From: UBA1764 sp045642565 | GTDB lineage: Bacteria > Bacillota > Clostridia > Peptostreptococcales > Anaerovoracaceae | Length of the DNA: 64,000 nucleotides | Assembly (NCBI GenBank): GCA_045642565.1 | Contig: JAZUJE010000002.1 | Coordinates: forward strand, 156,973 to 220,972 | Reading direction: 5' to 3' | In this document: positions 1 to 8,130 of the stretch, in pieces | Numbering within the stretch: the stretch's first letter is position 1 | How the letters are laid out: each line of letters opens with the position of its first letter | Notes under the pieces: generated by a model | What the model saw: only the letters and a program-made list of their open reading frames with translations | Database searches by the model: none | Told to the model about the DNA's origin: nothing | Translations under genes and position numbers: made by a program

Positions 1-2113
1 GATAAGTTTCGCCTACAAGTTCCACTTTATAAATTAACTTCGATGGGACTTCTGTAATTTCGTTTCCTTTCTTTACAGAAATTAATTCATCAGAGAAAAC
101 ATAAATGCTGTTTGCGTCTTTGCGTATTTCACCAATATTTAATTTTTTAAATGTTTCTGTAACGCTGCCAACGCCATCAAAGCTGCTTGCCGATCTGAAT
201 GCATCGCCATCTGCTTTAAGATAATCAAAGCACTTTATATCGTTTCCCGAATTTACATAGTCTATCCACGCACAATTATATTTAACAATTAATGTGGTAA
301 CATCTAAGATAAGTTGTTCGTCATCAACAATAGTTGTCGACCCGAGATTAGAATATCCATATGTACCTTGTTCATTAAACTTTGTACTTTCTGCATCACA
401 AGTAATTTTTTCAATATTTGTGTTTGCTTCTTGAGCAGCCCTTTCTTGTGCAGTTAATTCAGGATCTGGTTCGTTATCTTTTTGTGATCCTATAAAACCA
501 CCAAATACACTGTCAAAGGCCTCGCTAAGTTTATCATTGATTGAGTCAAAGAAATCACTTGCCTTGGACTCTGGTGCATATGTAACAGTTGCAATGTCTG
601 CTCCTGTGAATACTGCTAATACAATCAGAAGAACAATGATGTATTTACCTATACCACCCTTCTTCTTTTTCTTGCTTCTCTTTTTCTCATCAGCATTCTT
701 ACGTTCTTTATCCCATTCGTCAAAGATACTCTTTATCTCAACGGCGCTTGTTCTATCTAAATCTTCTGCTGTAGCAGGTTTGAAGAATGCTTCGCGTGCA
801 GCGGCCATCTTTTCGAGCTCTTGCTGACTCTTTTCTTTTTCGTATCCATAAGGCTTATATGCAGCTTCTACTTTTTGTGCAACCTCGTCTATTTCTTTTT
901 TGAGTTGCTCATTAGAAATTGCAAGAGTAGAATCACCGAGTTCTTCGGCATCTTTTGTTCCACTCATAAGCATCTGATCAAAATCAGAAGCGATTTCTTT
1001 GTTAAATAAAGTATCTGAAGATTTATAAGACCTCTGTCTAAATTGACTGCGGCTTTCTTCTGTTCTTGGGAATACAGATGTTTTATCTTCTGTAACTGCA
1101 GCTTTTAAATCAACATGCTCGGGCTTTTTCATTAAAGCTTCTGCAACTTCGCGATTTAATGATGTAGCGTTTGTATTATATTTTGCTTTATATCTTGCAT
1201 ATTCTTCATCCAAAAGTTTTTGGAAATCTTCGTTCTTTTTTGCAAATGTTGCGAACTCTTCTTTTCTTACTTTTGAATCTTGAGATTGAAGTTCTTTGTC
1301 AAGCCACTGATCAAGATTTACACTTGGATAAGTTTGCTTTGGAAGATCTACAACAGGGCTTGCAGTATTAGCCGGTGCAAGGTTTGGCATGATAGGTGCC
1401 GGAGCAACCGGAGTTTGCACGTTTTGTACTGTTTGAACTTGCGCAGGCATAACTCCCGGCATTGTTGCTGTCGGAACTGTTACTCCAGGCATTGTTTGTA
1501 CCGGAGCAGCCTGAACTGCAACTCCAGGCATCGTTTGTACCGGAGCAACTACTGTTTGTGGAACAACCTGCAATGGTTGTGTCACATACATTGGCGGTGC
1601 AACATAGCCTTGAGGCATTTGTGGCATCGGGCTTACAGCAGGTGCTACAGTTGAAATTGTAGGTGCAACAACATTATATGGTTGTGGTACTACAACTTGA
1701 CTTTGTGGTGGCATAGCCCATGCATTGCTTGGCATTGTCCATGCAATTTGAGGTGACGGTGCAACATACGGAGATTGAACTTGTGCTTGTGCAGTCTGCT
1801 GTGGCTCTGCTTTTGGAGCTTCCGGAGTTTCCTGTTTTACGCTTGGTGTTTCCTTTGGAGCTTCTTTTTCTTTCACTACATGATGAACAAAACCCTCACT
1901 TGCATCAGGTGTCATGTAAGTTGGTTCTGGCTTTGCATTCATATCAGGCCAATGCATTTGTATATCTTGCATCTTTCTTGGCTTAGGGAAATCAATAGTA
2001 TTCCAAGAAAATTCACTATCGTTCGCAGATTTTGTAGCATTTACAAAATTTCCGCATTTTTCACAATATCTTTTATTTGGATCAAGTTCGCATCCGCAAA
2101 CTTTGCACTTCAT
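1..2113 (-). CDS. Zinc-ribbon single-pass membrane protein, partial (C-terminus beyond window edge)
   Basis: The frame is open from an ATG at 2113 to the window edge (at least 704 residues), with an AAAGGAG ribosome site. The first 20 residues hold a zinc ribbon (C3, C6 and C17, C20). Residues ~95-270 are a Pro/Gln/Val/Met-rich low-complexity stretch with short repeats around the motif PVQTMPGV. A charged, probably helical region follows. A Lys-rich stop precedes one membrane segment at ~485-507, and the remaining C-terminal part would then lie outside the cell. The layout (cytosolic zinc ribbon, disordered linker, TM, external domain) occurs in many uncharacterised Firmicutes membrane proteins. 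I do not recognise a specific family, so no function is assigned. Its mRNA start resembles that of walR. Confidence 0.8.
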   Translation of the reverse strand, partial: MKCKVCGCELDPNKRYCEKCGNFVNATKSANDSEFSWNTIDFPKPRKMQDIQMHWPDMNAKPEPTYMTPDASEGFVHHVVKEKEAPKETPSVKQETPEAPKAEPQQTAQAQVQSPYVAPSPQIAWTMPSNAWAMPPQSQVVVPQPYNVVAPTISTVAPAVSPMPQMPQGYVAPPMYVTQPLQVVPQTVVAPVQTMPGVAVQAAPVQTMPGVTVPTATMPGVMPAQVQTVQNVQTPVAPAPIMPNLAPANTASPVVDLPKQTYPSVNLDQWLDKELQSQDSKVRKEEFATFAKKNEDFQKLLDEEYARYKAKYNTNATSLNREVAEALMKKPEHVDLKAAVTEDKTSVFPRTEESRSQFRQRSYKSSDTLFNKEIASDFDQMLMSGTKDAEELGDSTLAISNEQLKKEIDEVAQKVEAAYKPYGYEKEKSQQELEKMAAAREAFFKPATAEDLDRTSAVEIKSIFDEWDKERKNADEKKRSKKKKKGGIGKYIIVLLIVLAVFTGADIATVTYAPESKASDFFDSINDKLSEAFDSVFGGFIGSQKDNEPDPELTAQERAAQEANTNIEKITCDAESTKFNEQGTYGYSNLGSTTIVDDEQLILDVTTLIVKYNCAWIDYVNSGNDIKCFDYLKADGDAFRSASSFDGVGSVTETFKKLNIGEIRKDANSIYVFSDELISVKKGNEITEVPSKLIYKVELVGETY
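1482..1547 (-). repeat. Two 27-bp tandem repeat copies inside the Pro-rich coding region
   Basis: Copies at 1482-1508 and 1521-1547 differ at one base and have a 39-bp period. They encode the repeated APVQTMPGV unit of the zinc-ribbon protein. Looser copies extend on both sides. This is a coding low-complexity repeat that may vary in copy number. Confidence 0.75.
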
Positions 2114-2158
2114 AAGCTTTCTCCTTTAAGTTTTTGCACATAGTCATACTTAATATAC

Positions 2159-2187
2159 ATTATATAGTATATAAAAAAGATAGGCAA
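2159..2187 (-). promoter_or_regulatory. Promoter of the zinc-ribbon protein gene
   Basis: Minus-strand -35 TTGCCT (2187-2182) and -10 TATAAT (2164-2159) are separated by 17 bp. The predicted start is about 38 nt before the ATG. The first transcribed bases include the 13-mer GTATGACTATGTG, also found at the predicted start of the walR mRNA. Confidence 0.6.
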
Positions 2188-2227
2188 CAGAGTAGCTTAA
2201 AAAAACGGCTTCTTTTTAGCAAAACAG

Positions 2228-2256
2228 TTGACTTTTAGGCCCTTCTTTGTTATTAT
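2228..2256 (+). promoter_or_regulatory. Promoter of tRNA-Lys
   Basis: Plus-strand TTGACT (2228-2233) and TATTAT (2251-2256) with exact 17-bp spacing, 22 bp before the tRNA. This is a near-consensus sigma-A promoter for a single-gene unit. Confidence 0.8.
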
Positions 2257-2278
2257 CATTATTGCGCATTGAGCTTAT

Positions 2279-2354
2279 GGAGCATTAGCTCAGTTGGTAG
2301 AGCACCTGACTCTTAATCAGGGTGCCCGGGGTTCGAGCCCCCGATGCTCCACCA
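2279..2354 (+). tRNA. tRNA-Lys (anticodon CUU)
   Basis: The 76-nt sequence folds as a cloverleaf. The acceptor stem is GGAGCAT/ATGCTCC with discriminator A and an encoded CCA. The anticodon loop CTCTTAA gives CUU, which reads the Lys codon AAG. The T arm carries GGTTCGAGCCC. It has its own promoter upstream and a terminator directly after, so it is monocistronic. It is one of the few plus-strand genes in the left arm. Confidence 0.97.
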
Positions 2355-2357
2355 AAT

Positions 2358-2395
2358 AAAAACCTCTTTTATCATCATGATAAAAGAGGTTTTTT
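2358..2395 (+). terminator. Intrinsic terminator after tRNA-Lys
   Basis: A long stem AACCTCTTTTATCA / TGATAAAAGAGGTT with a 3-nt loop runs into a T tract on the plus strand, 4 nt after the tRNA CCA end. Confidence 0.9.
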
Positions 2396-2691
2396 GCATA
2401 TATAAAGAAAATGCAGTAAATCAAAATTTAAAGTAATTTTATTCAGAATACAAAAAAACCGTGGCCCATATGCCTCGGATTTTTTGCATTGTACGCTATT
2501 ATCTCAATATCTTTAGGAGTGATTGGTAATTATGCACCAAACAAGCGTTGATTATAGCACTTTGAGAAAAAATATCAAGCAAAAAGCCCCTTTACGGGGC
2601 TTTGTAATATTTTTGTAATATTTGCTGTAATCGAAGCTTCAAAGCCTTGAATTTTCAAGGCTTTAAAATCTTCGGAATTTGAAAATTTATG
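2396..2691. other. Gene-free stretch between tRNA-Lys and serS
   Basis: No convincing gene is seen. The stretch holds a CCG-T-GGC/GCC-T-CGG hairpin at 2459-2478 flanked by A7 and T6, which could terminate in both directions. It also holds the serS terminator, a cluster of three TGTAAT repeats (2603-2631), and an AAAGCCTTGAA/TTCAAGGCTTT inverted repeat at 2641-2663 just after the serS stop. Confidence 0.6.
2577..2603 (-). terminator. Intrinsic terminator of the walR-serS operon
   Basis: Stem AAAGCCCC/GGGGCTTT (2583-2603, 5-nt loop) followed on the minus strand by a short T run, about 90 bp after the serS stop. It is the first strong G+C hairpin downstream of serS. Confidence 0.65.
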
Positions 2692-3981
2692 CTATTTTTT
2701 AGGAACAAGCTTGTCTTGTCCGCCCATATAAGGTCTAAGAACCTCAGGAATTCTTACAGTTCCATCTGCCTGATAGTTATTCTCAAGGAAGGCAATAAGC
2801 ATTCTTGGAGGAGCAACTACGGTATTGTTCAATGTATGAGGCAAATAGTTTCCTTTTTCCTTGTCACGAACCCTTATTTGGAGTCTTCTTGCCTGAGCAT
2901 CTCCAAGATTAGAGCAAGAACCAACTTCAAAGTACTTTTGCTGTCTTGGAGACCAAGCTTCTACATCACAAGACTTGCATTTAAGATCTGCCAAATCACC
3001 TGTGCAGCATTCCAATGTTCTTACAGGGATATCCATTGATCTGAAAAGTTCTACTGTATAGCTCCAAAGCTTGTCGTACCATGCTTTTGATTCTTCCGGC
3101 TCGCAGATAACAACCATCTCTTGTTTTTCAAATTGATGAATTCTGTAAACTCCGCGCTCTTCGATTCCGTGAGCACCAACTTCTTTTCTGAAACACGGAC
3201 TATATGATGTTAAAGTTTGAGGAAGCTGGTCCTTTTCTAAAATCTGACCAATGTATCTGCCAACCATAGAATGCTCGGAGGTTCCAATCAAATACAAATC
3301 TTCGCCTTCAATTTTGTACATCATGTTTTCCATCTCACTAAATGACATAACGCCTTTAACTACATCGCCGTGAATCATAAATGGTGGAATGAAATATGTG
3401 AAGCCTTTATTAATCATAAAATCTCTTGCATATGAAAGAATGCTTGAGTGAAGTCTTGCAATATCGCCTTTAAGATAATAGAAACCATTACCTGATGTTC
3501 TTCTTGCTGAATCAAGATCTATACCATCCATGCTTTCCATAATATCTACATGATAAGGAACTTCATAATCAGGAACTACAGGTTCGCCAAACTTTTCTAT
3601 TTCAACATTTTCTGTATCATCTTTTCCTACAGGAACAGTATCATCTACCATCTGTGGAATAACCATCATACATTCGTTAAGCTTTACTGAAAGTTCTTCT
3701 TCTTTCTTTTCAAGATTTTCAAGCTCTTCTGCCATTTCGGTAACTTGCTTTTTTGCAAGTTCGGCTTCATCTTTTTTGCCTTCTTTCATAAGCTGACCGA
3801 TTTGCTTTGAAACAACATTTCTATTATTTCTAAGCTCATCGCCACGTGTCTTTGCCTGCCTCATCTCTTCATCGTATGCGATAGCCTTATCTACGAGAGG
3901 AAGCTTCTCATCTTGAAATTTCTTTTTTATGTTTTCTTTTACTAAATCAGGATTGTTTCTTACAAATTTAATGTCTAACAT
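2692..3981 (-). CDS. serS: Seryl-tRNA synthetase
   Basis: Cytosolic class II aminoacyl-tRNA synthetase charging tRNA-Ser with serine. At 429 residues it has the usual length. Residues ~1-105 form the charged helical-hairpin arm that holds the tRNA long variable arm. The catalytic core follows, with motif 2 around FRKEVGAHG and motif 3 around PPRMLIAFLENN. It is the last gene of the walR-walK-ftsB-like-rsmA-serS run, 24 nt after rsmA. No T-box leader lies in that gap, so any Ser-specific control would have to act elsewhere. Confidence 0.97.
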   Translation of the reverse strand: MLDIKFVRNNPDLVKENIKKKFQDEKLPLVDKAIAYDEEMRQAKTRGDELRNNRNVVSKQIGQLMKEGKKDEAELAKKQVTEMAEELENLEKKEEELSVKLNECMMVIPQMVDDTVPVGKDDTENVEIEKFGEPVVPDYEVPYHVDIMESMDGIDLDSARRTSGNGFYYLKGDIARLHSSILSYARDFMINKGFTYFIPPFMIHGDVVKGVMSFSEMENMMYKIEGEDLYLIGTSEHSMVGRYIGQILEKDQLPQTLTSYSPCFRKEVGAHGIEERGVYRIHQFEKQEMVVICEPEESKAWYDKLWSYTVELFRSMDIPVRTLECCTGDLADLKCKSCDVEAWSPRQQKYFEVGSCSNLGDAQARRLQIRVRDKEKGNYLPHTLNNTVVAPPRMLIAFLENNYQADGTVRIPEVLRPYMGGQDKLVPKK

Positions 3982-4005
3982 TTTTGTACCTTCTTTTTAA
4001 TTCAG

Positions 4006-4872
4006 CTACCATCTCGATAACTCTTCTTTTGTCACTTGATTATTTGTTGGCTTTGGAACTTGTCCTTTTGAATTAGCAATTTTTGCGAACTCTTCAAGGC
4101 TAAGTGTTTCTGCACGACGCTTTGGATCTATGCCTATGCTTTCTAAGAAATCACTGACTTGTTTTTTGTCATTACCAATATATCCAACAAGATTATTTGC
4201 AAGAGTTTTTCTTTTATGAGAAAAGCTCTGTTTTACCACATCAAATAGTGCGTCCTTATCACAATCTACCGGAGCAGTCTTTCTGAACTCAAGATTTACT
4301 ACAGCAGAATCTACATTAGGTGTTGGTAAAAATAACTCTCTTCCAACAGTTCGTATATATGTAGGTTCGGTGTAATATTGCACAAGCACAGATAACAATC
4401 CTCTTTTTCTGGTGCCCGGCTTAGCGCAAATTCTTTCTGCTACCTCTTTTTGAATCATAATCGTAAAATTCTCAAACTTTATTCCGCATTCAAGAACTTT
4501 AGTAATGATTGGCGATGTTATATTATAAGGAATATTTCCGACAATTTTTAAGCCTTTAAAATTTTCAGCGTGTTCATGATTTAATATTTCTTGAAAATCA
4601 GCATCAAGTACATCATCAAATACTATGCGAACTTTTTCGTTCCCGGCAAATTGTGCTCTCAGCATTTTTACCAAGCGCTGATCAATCTCGATTGCTGCAA
4701 GATGTCCAACTTTCTCTGCCAATGGAATCGTCAGAGCTCCGGCCCCTGGACCAATTTCTAAAACAAAATCATCTGGGCCTGCACCAAGCGTGTTTATTAT
4801 GTCATTAATAACTTCACTGCTTTGAATAAAGTTTTGGCTGAATTGTTTTTTTAAATTTAGCATTTCTGGCAT
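4006..4872 (-). CDS. rsmA: 16S rRNA dimethyladenosine transferase
   Basis: KsgA/RsmA dimethylates two adjacent adenines near the 3' end of 16S rRNA during small-subunit maturation, using S-adenosylmethionine. The 288-residue protein has the SAM-binding motif VLEIGPGAGALT near residue 38 and the catalytic NIPYNI motif near residue 112. The C-terminal helical rRNA-binding domain carries SFSHKRKTLANNL. A GAGG ribosome site precedes the ATG. It sits 10 nt after the FtsB-like gene in the walRK operon. Confidence 0.95.
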   Translation of the reverse strand: MPEMLNLKKQFSQNFIQSSEVINDIINTLGAGPDDFVLEIGPGAGALTIPLAEKVGHLAAIEIDQRLVKMLRAQFAGNEKVRIVFDDVLDADFQEILNHEHAENFKGLKIVGNIPYNITSPIITKVLECGIKFENFTIMIQKEVAERICAKPGTRKRGLLSVLVQYYTEPTYIRTVGRELFLPTPNVDSAVVNLEFRKTAPVDCDKDALFDVVKQSFSHKRKTLANNLVGYIGNDKKQVSDFLESIGIDPKRRAETLSLEEFAKIANSKGQVPKPTNNQVTKEELSRW

Positions 4873-4882
4873 AATTCTACCT

Positions 4883-5398
4883 CTACTTTGATTTTACACT
4901 GCCATCTTGTTCTTCTGTCTCAAGATCAGGATTAACAATATACAAAACCTCTCCTTCGCGAATCATATGAAGTTCAGAACGAGCTGCGTTCTCTACATAT
5001 TCATCCGAATCAAGTTCTTGGAGTTCGGCTTGAAGCTGTTCTTTCTTTTGTGTAAGATTATCAAGCTGTTTTTCAGCATTGCGTTTTTCGATTTTAAGAT
5101 TGGCAAGCTTTAAGCCTTGCACTACAACAATGACTGCCACTATAGCCAAAGCTAACAGCATAAGAGCAAAACGACCCCATTTAATTTTTATCTTCTTGCG
5201 AGGTTTTTCGCTCGTGCTTACAACGCTGTCCGAATCAGATGAATCTACTTTAACTTTTTTGGCCTTCTTGCTCATACGAGCTTCCCGACGAGCTTTAATT
5301 CTTTCGTCCTCTTCGGTGCTTAGATATCTATCTTCAAAGCGATGAGTATTAAATTTTTCGACATCATACTTTGTGTCAAAATTGTATCGGTCTCTCAT
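4883..5398 (-). CDS. FtsB/DivIC-family septum protein
   Basis: A small bitopic protein of the septum formation initiator family, which in other bacteria bridges FtsL and FtsQ/DivIB in the divisome. It has a long charged Lys/Arg-rich cytoplasmic tail (residues 1-75), one membrane helix (~76-98), then a leucine/glutamine-rich coiled coil (~98-130) and a short acidic end. At 171 residues it is longer than typical FtsB (about 100-125) because of the N-terminal tail. Its start shares one base with the walK stop (TAATG), so translation is probably coupled. Linkage to the wall regulator WalRK fits a division role. Confidence 0.75.
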   Translation of the reverse strand: MRDRYNFDTKYDVEKFNTHRFEDRYLSTEEDERIKARREARMSKKAKKVKVDSSDSDSVVSTSEKPRKKIKIKWGRFALMLLALAIVAVIVVVQGLKLANLKIEKRNAEKQLDNLTQKKEQLQAELQELDSDEYVENAARSELHMIREGEVLYIVNPDLETEEQDGSVKSK

Positions 5399-7227
5399 TA
5401 TTCAATACCCACAACGCCTCTATGCGTAACAAGAGGTAAACTAATGGTCATATTTGTTCCCTCTCCTAATTTACTTGTTACATCTATTGTTCCATGATGT
5501 TCTTCGATAATCTGCTTTGAAATAGCAAGTCCCAAGCCGGAACTTCCCATAGCTCTACTGCGAGCTTTGTCCACTCGATAGAATCTTTCAAAGATTCTTG
5601 GAAGATCTTCCGGAGAAATACCAAGTCCATCATCTTTTATACTGATTTTTACAAGAGCACCTTCTTTAATTGCATTTACACTAATATGTCCGCCCTCTTC
5701 AGTATATTTTACTGAGTTGGAAATTATATTTAAGATTACCTGCTCCATTCTATCTATATCCATTGCAACACGGAGCTCTAAATCAGAATCAAATAAGCTT
5801 GCAATCTCTTGGTTCTTTTGTGATGCAATAGGTCTCATCTTTTCAATGCACGTTTTAAGAAGGTTTGTAAGATTTCCTTCTTTTATATTCCATCTTTCCT
5901 GGCGGTGATCAAGTCTTGATAATTGAAGCAAATCTTTAACCAATCTATTCATTCTGTCTGCTTCACTATTTATAATTTCAAGGAAGTGATCTGTTGTATC
6001 AGGGTCTACCCCGCCATCCATAAGAGTTTCTGTGTAAGCTTTAACCGTTGCAAGCGGTGTTTTAAGTTCGTGGGAAACATTTGCAACGAAATCTTTTTGC
6101 ATATCTTCAAGTTTTTGTCTTTCTGTAATATCTTGAAGAAGAATTAAAACTCCGGCATCGTTTTCTTCATATAAAAATCTATCGTATCTTACAGCAAATG
6201 TCAGTCCGCCGTAATCAAATGTAAATCCTACTTCGCCCTCTAAAGAATTATTTAAAACTGTTGAAAGTTTAAGTTCCGGAGCAAGATGCCCTAAGAGAGA
6301 TTCGTAATTATATGTGCTATAGTCTTCGTTTTCTTTTAGACCAAGCATTCTTCTGGCAGCTTTATTAATATGAATAATTGTTCCGTCCTTACTGATAGCA
6401 ATAAGACCATCTGCCATATATTTTAAAATTGTTTCAAGCTTACTCTTCTCGCCCTGGATTTCATCAAGTGTATCATCAAGTTTTCCTTGCATAAGATTAA
6501 ACATCTTAGCAAGCTGTCCTATTTCATCATCTGATTTTACAGGAACCTCGTTACTAAAATCGCCTTCGGACATTTTTGCAACGGTTTCTGTAACCTTATT
6601 AATCGGGCCCGTAATATTACTTGCTAAAATGAAACCGAGAACAATTGTAATAACAAGAGCAAGTAAAGTTGCCTGAATAAAAATACGTCTGTTTTGAGAA
6701 GTTAAAGTATCAATACTGGTTTTGTCTGCTCGAACAATAACTACACCTGTTGTTTCTGTTGAAGCTTTATGCACGATGGCATAACAACGATTCATAATGT
6801 TTACGCCTTCGGCTGTACTTGTATCTGTTTGTTCGTCAAGCCCTGTAGTAAGAACTTTTGTGATTAGGCCTGCATCAAAAACCGCAGTAGCATTCTTTCC
6901 AAGTAAATTACTGTTCGTTGATGCAACTATATAAAGGTCTTTATCAACTATTGATATTTCTTCTGATAAACCAAATGAAAAACCCTGAGATAAGTATCCT
7001 TGAATATCTATCTCATTTTCTTTTAAATCATCGTATCCTGAAAGTGTATCTAACAAACCACTTTCACGAACTGTGTTATCAATATTTTGCGCAAGAGAAG
7101 AAATCTGATAATCTTCTATTCGATTAAGCAAGAATACCGATACGATACTCATTGCAATAAATACAAGAAGGAAATAAATCAGAATCATTCTCCAGCGTAT
7201 GCTGGTTTTTGCTTTTGGAGATTTCAT
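5398..7227 (-). CDS. walK: WalK-type sensor histidine kinase
   Basis: Membrane kinase controlling cell-wall turnover with WalR. The 609 residues read: TM1 (~13-36), extracytoplasmic sensor (~37-180), TM2 (~183-205), HAMP (~203-257), PAS (~262-370), HisKA with phospho-acceptor H386 in VSHELKT, then HATPase with the N box (NIISNSVKY), DDGLGI and SSGLGLAI motifs. This TM-Cache/PAS-like-TM-HAMP-PAS-HisKA-HATPase order is the WalK arrangement. The start overlaps the walR stop by 4 nt (ATGA). The usual downstream partners walH/I/J are absent here and found 13 kb away at 20.7-23.2 kb. Confidence 0.9.
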   Translation of the reverse strand: MKSPKAKTSIRWRMILIYFLLVFIAMSIVSVFLLNRIEDYQISSLAQNIDNTVRESGLLDTLSGYDDLKENEIDIQGYLSQGFSFGLSEEISIVDKDLYIVASTNSNLLGKNATAVFDAGLITKVLTTGLDEQTDTSTAEGVNIMNRCYAIVHKASTETTGVVIVRADKTSIDTLTSQNRRIFIQATLLALVITIVLGFILASNITGPINKVTETVAKMSEGDFSNEVPVKSDDEIGQLAKMFNLMQGKLDDTLDEIQGEKSKLETILKYMADGLIAISKDGTIIHINKAARRMLGLKENEDYSTYNYESLLGHLAPELKLSTVLNNSLEGEVGFTFDYGGLTFAVRYDRFLYEENDAGVLILLQDITERQKLEDMQKDFVANVSHELKTPLATVKAYTETLMDGGVDPDTTDHFLEIINSEADRMNRLVKDLLQLSRLDHRQERWNIKEGNLTNLLKTCIEKMRPIASQKNQEIASLFDSDLELRVAMDIDRMEQVILNIISNSVKYTEEGGHISVNAIKEGALVKISIKDDGLGISPEDLPRIFERFYRVDKARSRAMGSSGLGLAISKQIIEEHHGTIDVTSKLGEGTNMTISLPLVTHRGVVGIE

Positions 7228-7934
7228 TCGCCTCTGCTAAAGAAGTATCCTACGCCTCTTTTTGTAACAATATATTTTGGATCACCTGGGTCATCTTCGA
7301 GCTTTTCACGAAGCCTGCGGACAGTAACATCTACTGTTCTGATGTCGCCATAATATTCATAACCCCACACTTCTTCAAGAAGTTGTTCACGAGAAAATAC
7401 TTTATTTTCTCTTTCTGCAAGATATTTAAGAAGCTCAAATTCACGGAGCGTTAAATCAAGAACCTGACCGTTCTTTCTGATCTCATAACGTCCCATATCA
7501 AGCTGAAGGCTTCCAAAGTCTTTAAGCTCTGCGCTAGCATCTTCGGTTTCTCCATCTTGGATACTGGTTCTTCTTATATTTGCCTTGATTCGAGCAATCA
7601 GCTCGCGCATACCAAATGGCTTTGTGATATAATCGTCTGCTCCAAGCTCAAGTCCTAAAACCTTATCAACTTCTTCTTCTTTTGCCGTAAGCATAAGAAT
7701 AGGAACGTTGCTCTTTTCTCTAATTTGCTTGCAAACTTCAAAGCCATCCATTACCGGAAGCATTATGTCAAGCAAGATTAAGTCTGCATCTCCGGCAAGG
7801 GCTTTCTTTAGGCCTTCTCCGCCATCAAATGCAGCGTCAACTTCATATCCTTCTTTCTTAAGGTTGTACTTTATTATGTTTGAAATTGGAGCTTCGTCTT
7901 CAATAATTAGAATTTTCTTTGGGCTTTCGCTCAT
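7224..7934 (-). CDS. walR: WalR-type response regulator (OmpR family)
   Basis: DNA-binding partner of WalK. The receiver domain has acidic residues IEDE and phospho-acceptor D56 (LILLDIMLP), with K in ITKPFG. The C-terminal winged helix (~140-235) carries LTLREFELLKYL and DVTVRRLREKLE. The ATG at 7934 is chosen over one at 7970 because AGGAGG sits 7 nt before it; the longer version would add 12 residues that look unlike the family. The 236-residue length is normal. It starts the operon walR-walK-ftsB-like-rsmA-serS. A perfect WalR box occurs upstream of the walHIJ operon in this window. Confidence 0.93.
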   Translation of the reverse strand: MSESPKKILIIEDEAPISNIIKYNLKKEGYEVDAAFDGGEGLKKALAGDADLILLDIMLPVMDGFEVCKQIREKSNVPILMLTAKEEEVDKVLGLELGADDYITKPFGMRELIARIKANIRRTSIQDGETEDASAELKDFGSLQLDMGRYEIRKNGQVLDLTLREFELLKYLAERENKVFSREQLLEEVWGYEYYGDIRTVDVTVRRLREKLEDDPGDPKYIVTKRGVGYFFSRGE

Positions 7935-7974
7935 ATTAATTCCTCCTGTGTTTTTCACATAGTCATACATAATA

Positions 7975-7980
7975 ATTATA
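7975..7980 (-). promoter_or_regulatory. -10 element of the walR operon
   Basis: Minus-strand TATAAT at 7980-7975, about 40 bp before the walR ATG. No good -35 is found at 16-18 bp, so the promoter may need an activator. The predicted transcript starts with GTATGACTATGTG followed by A5, nearly identical to the start predicted for the zinc-ribbon gene. Confidence 0.5.
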
Positions 7981-8087
7981 TCATATAATCCCGAAAATCA
8001 TAGCTAAAGGCCTCACGAAGGCTGAGCCTGCGGGACGCCCTTAGTGTCCATCACATCGCCATCACACCCACACCTACACTTAAACAA

Positions 8088-8117
8088 CAAAAAAACACGG
8101 CTTTTCGCCGTGTTTTT
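8088..8117 (-). terminator. Intrinsic terminator of the gdpP-to-cofE-like operon
   Basis: Stem AAACACGGC/GCCGTGTTT (8093-8115, loop of 5) with an A7/T run on both sides. It lies 14 bp after the CofE-like stop and is probably bidirectional. Confidence 0.88.
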
Positions 8118-8130
8118 GCTCATTTTTCGC

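Noticed and set aside
1482..1547. Short direct repeats as a CRISPR or mobile element end
   Set aside because: The repeats are in frame within a Pro-rich coding region, have a 39-bp period and no spacer-like unique units.
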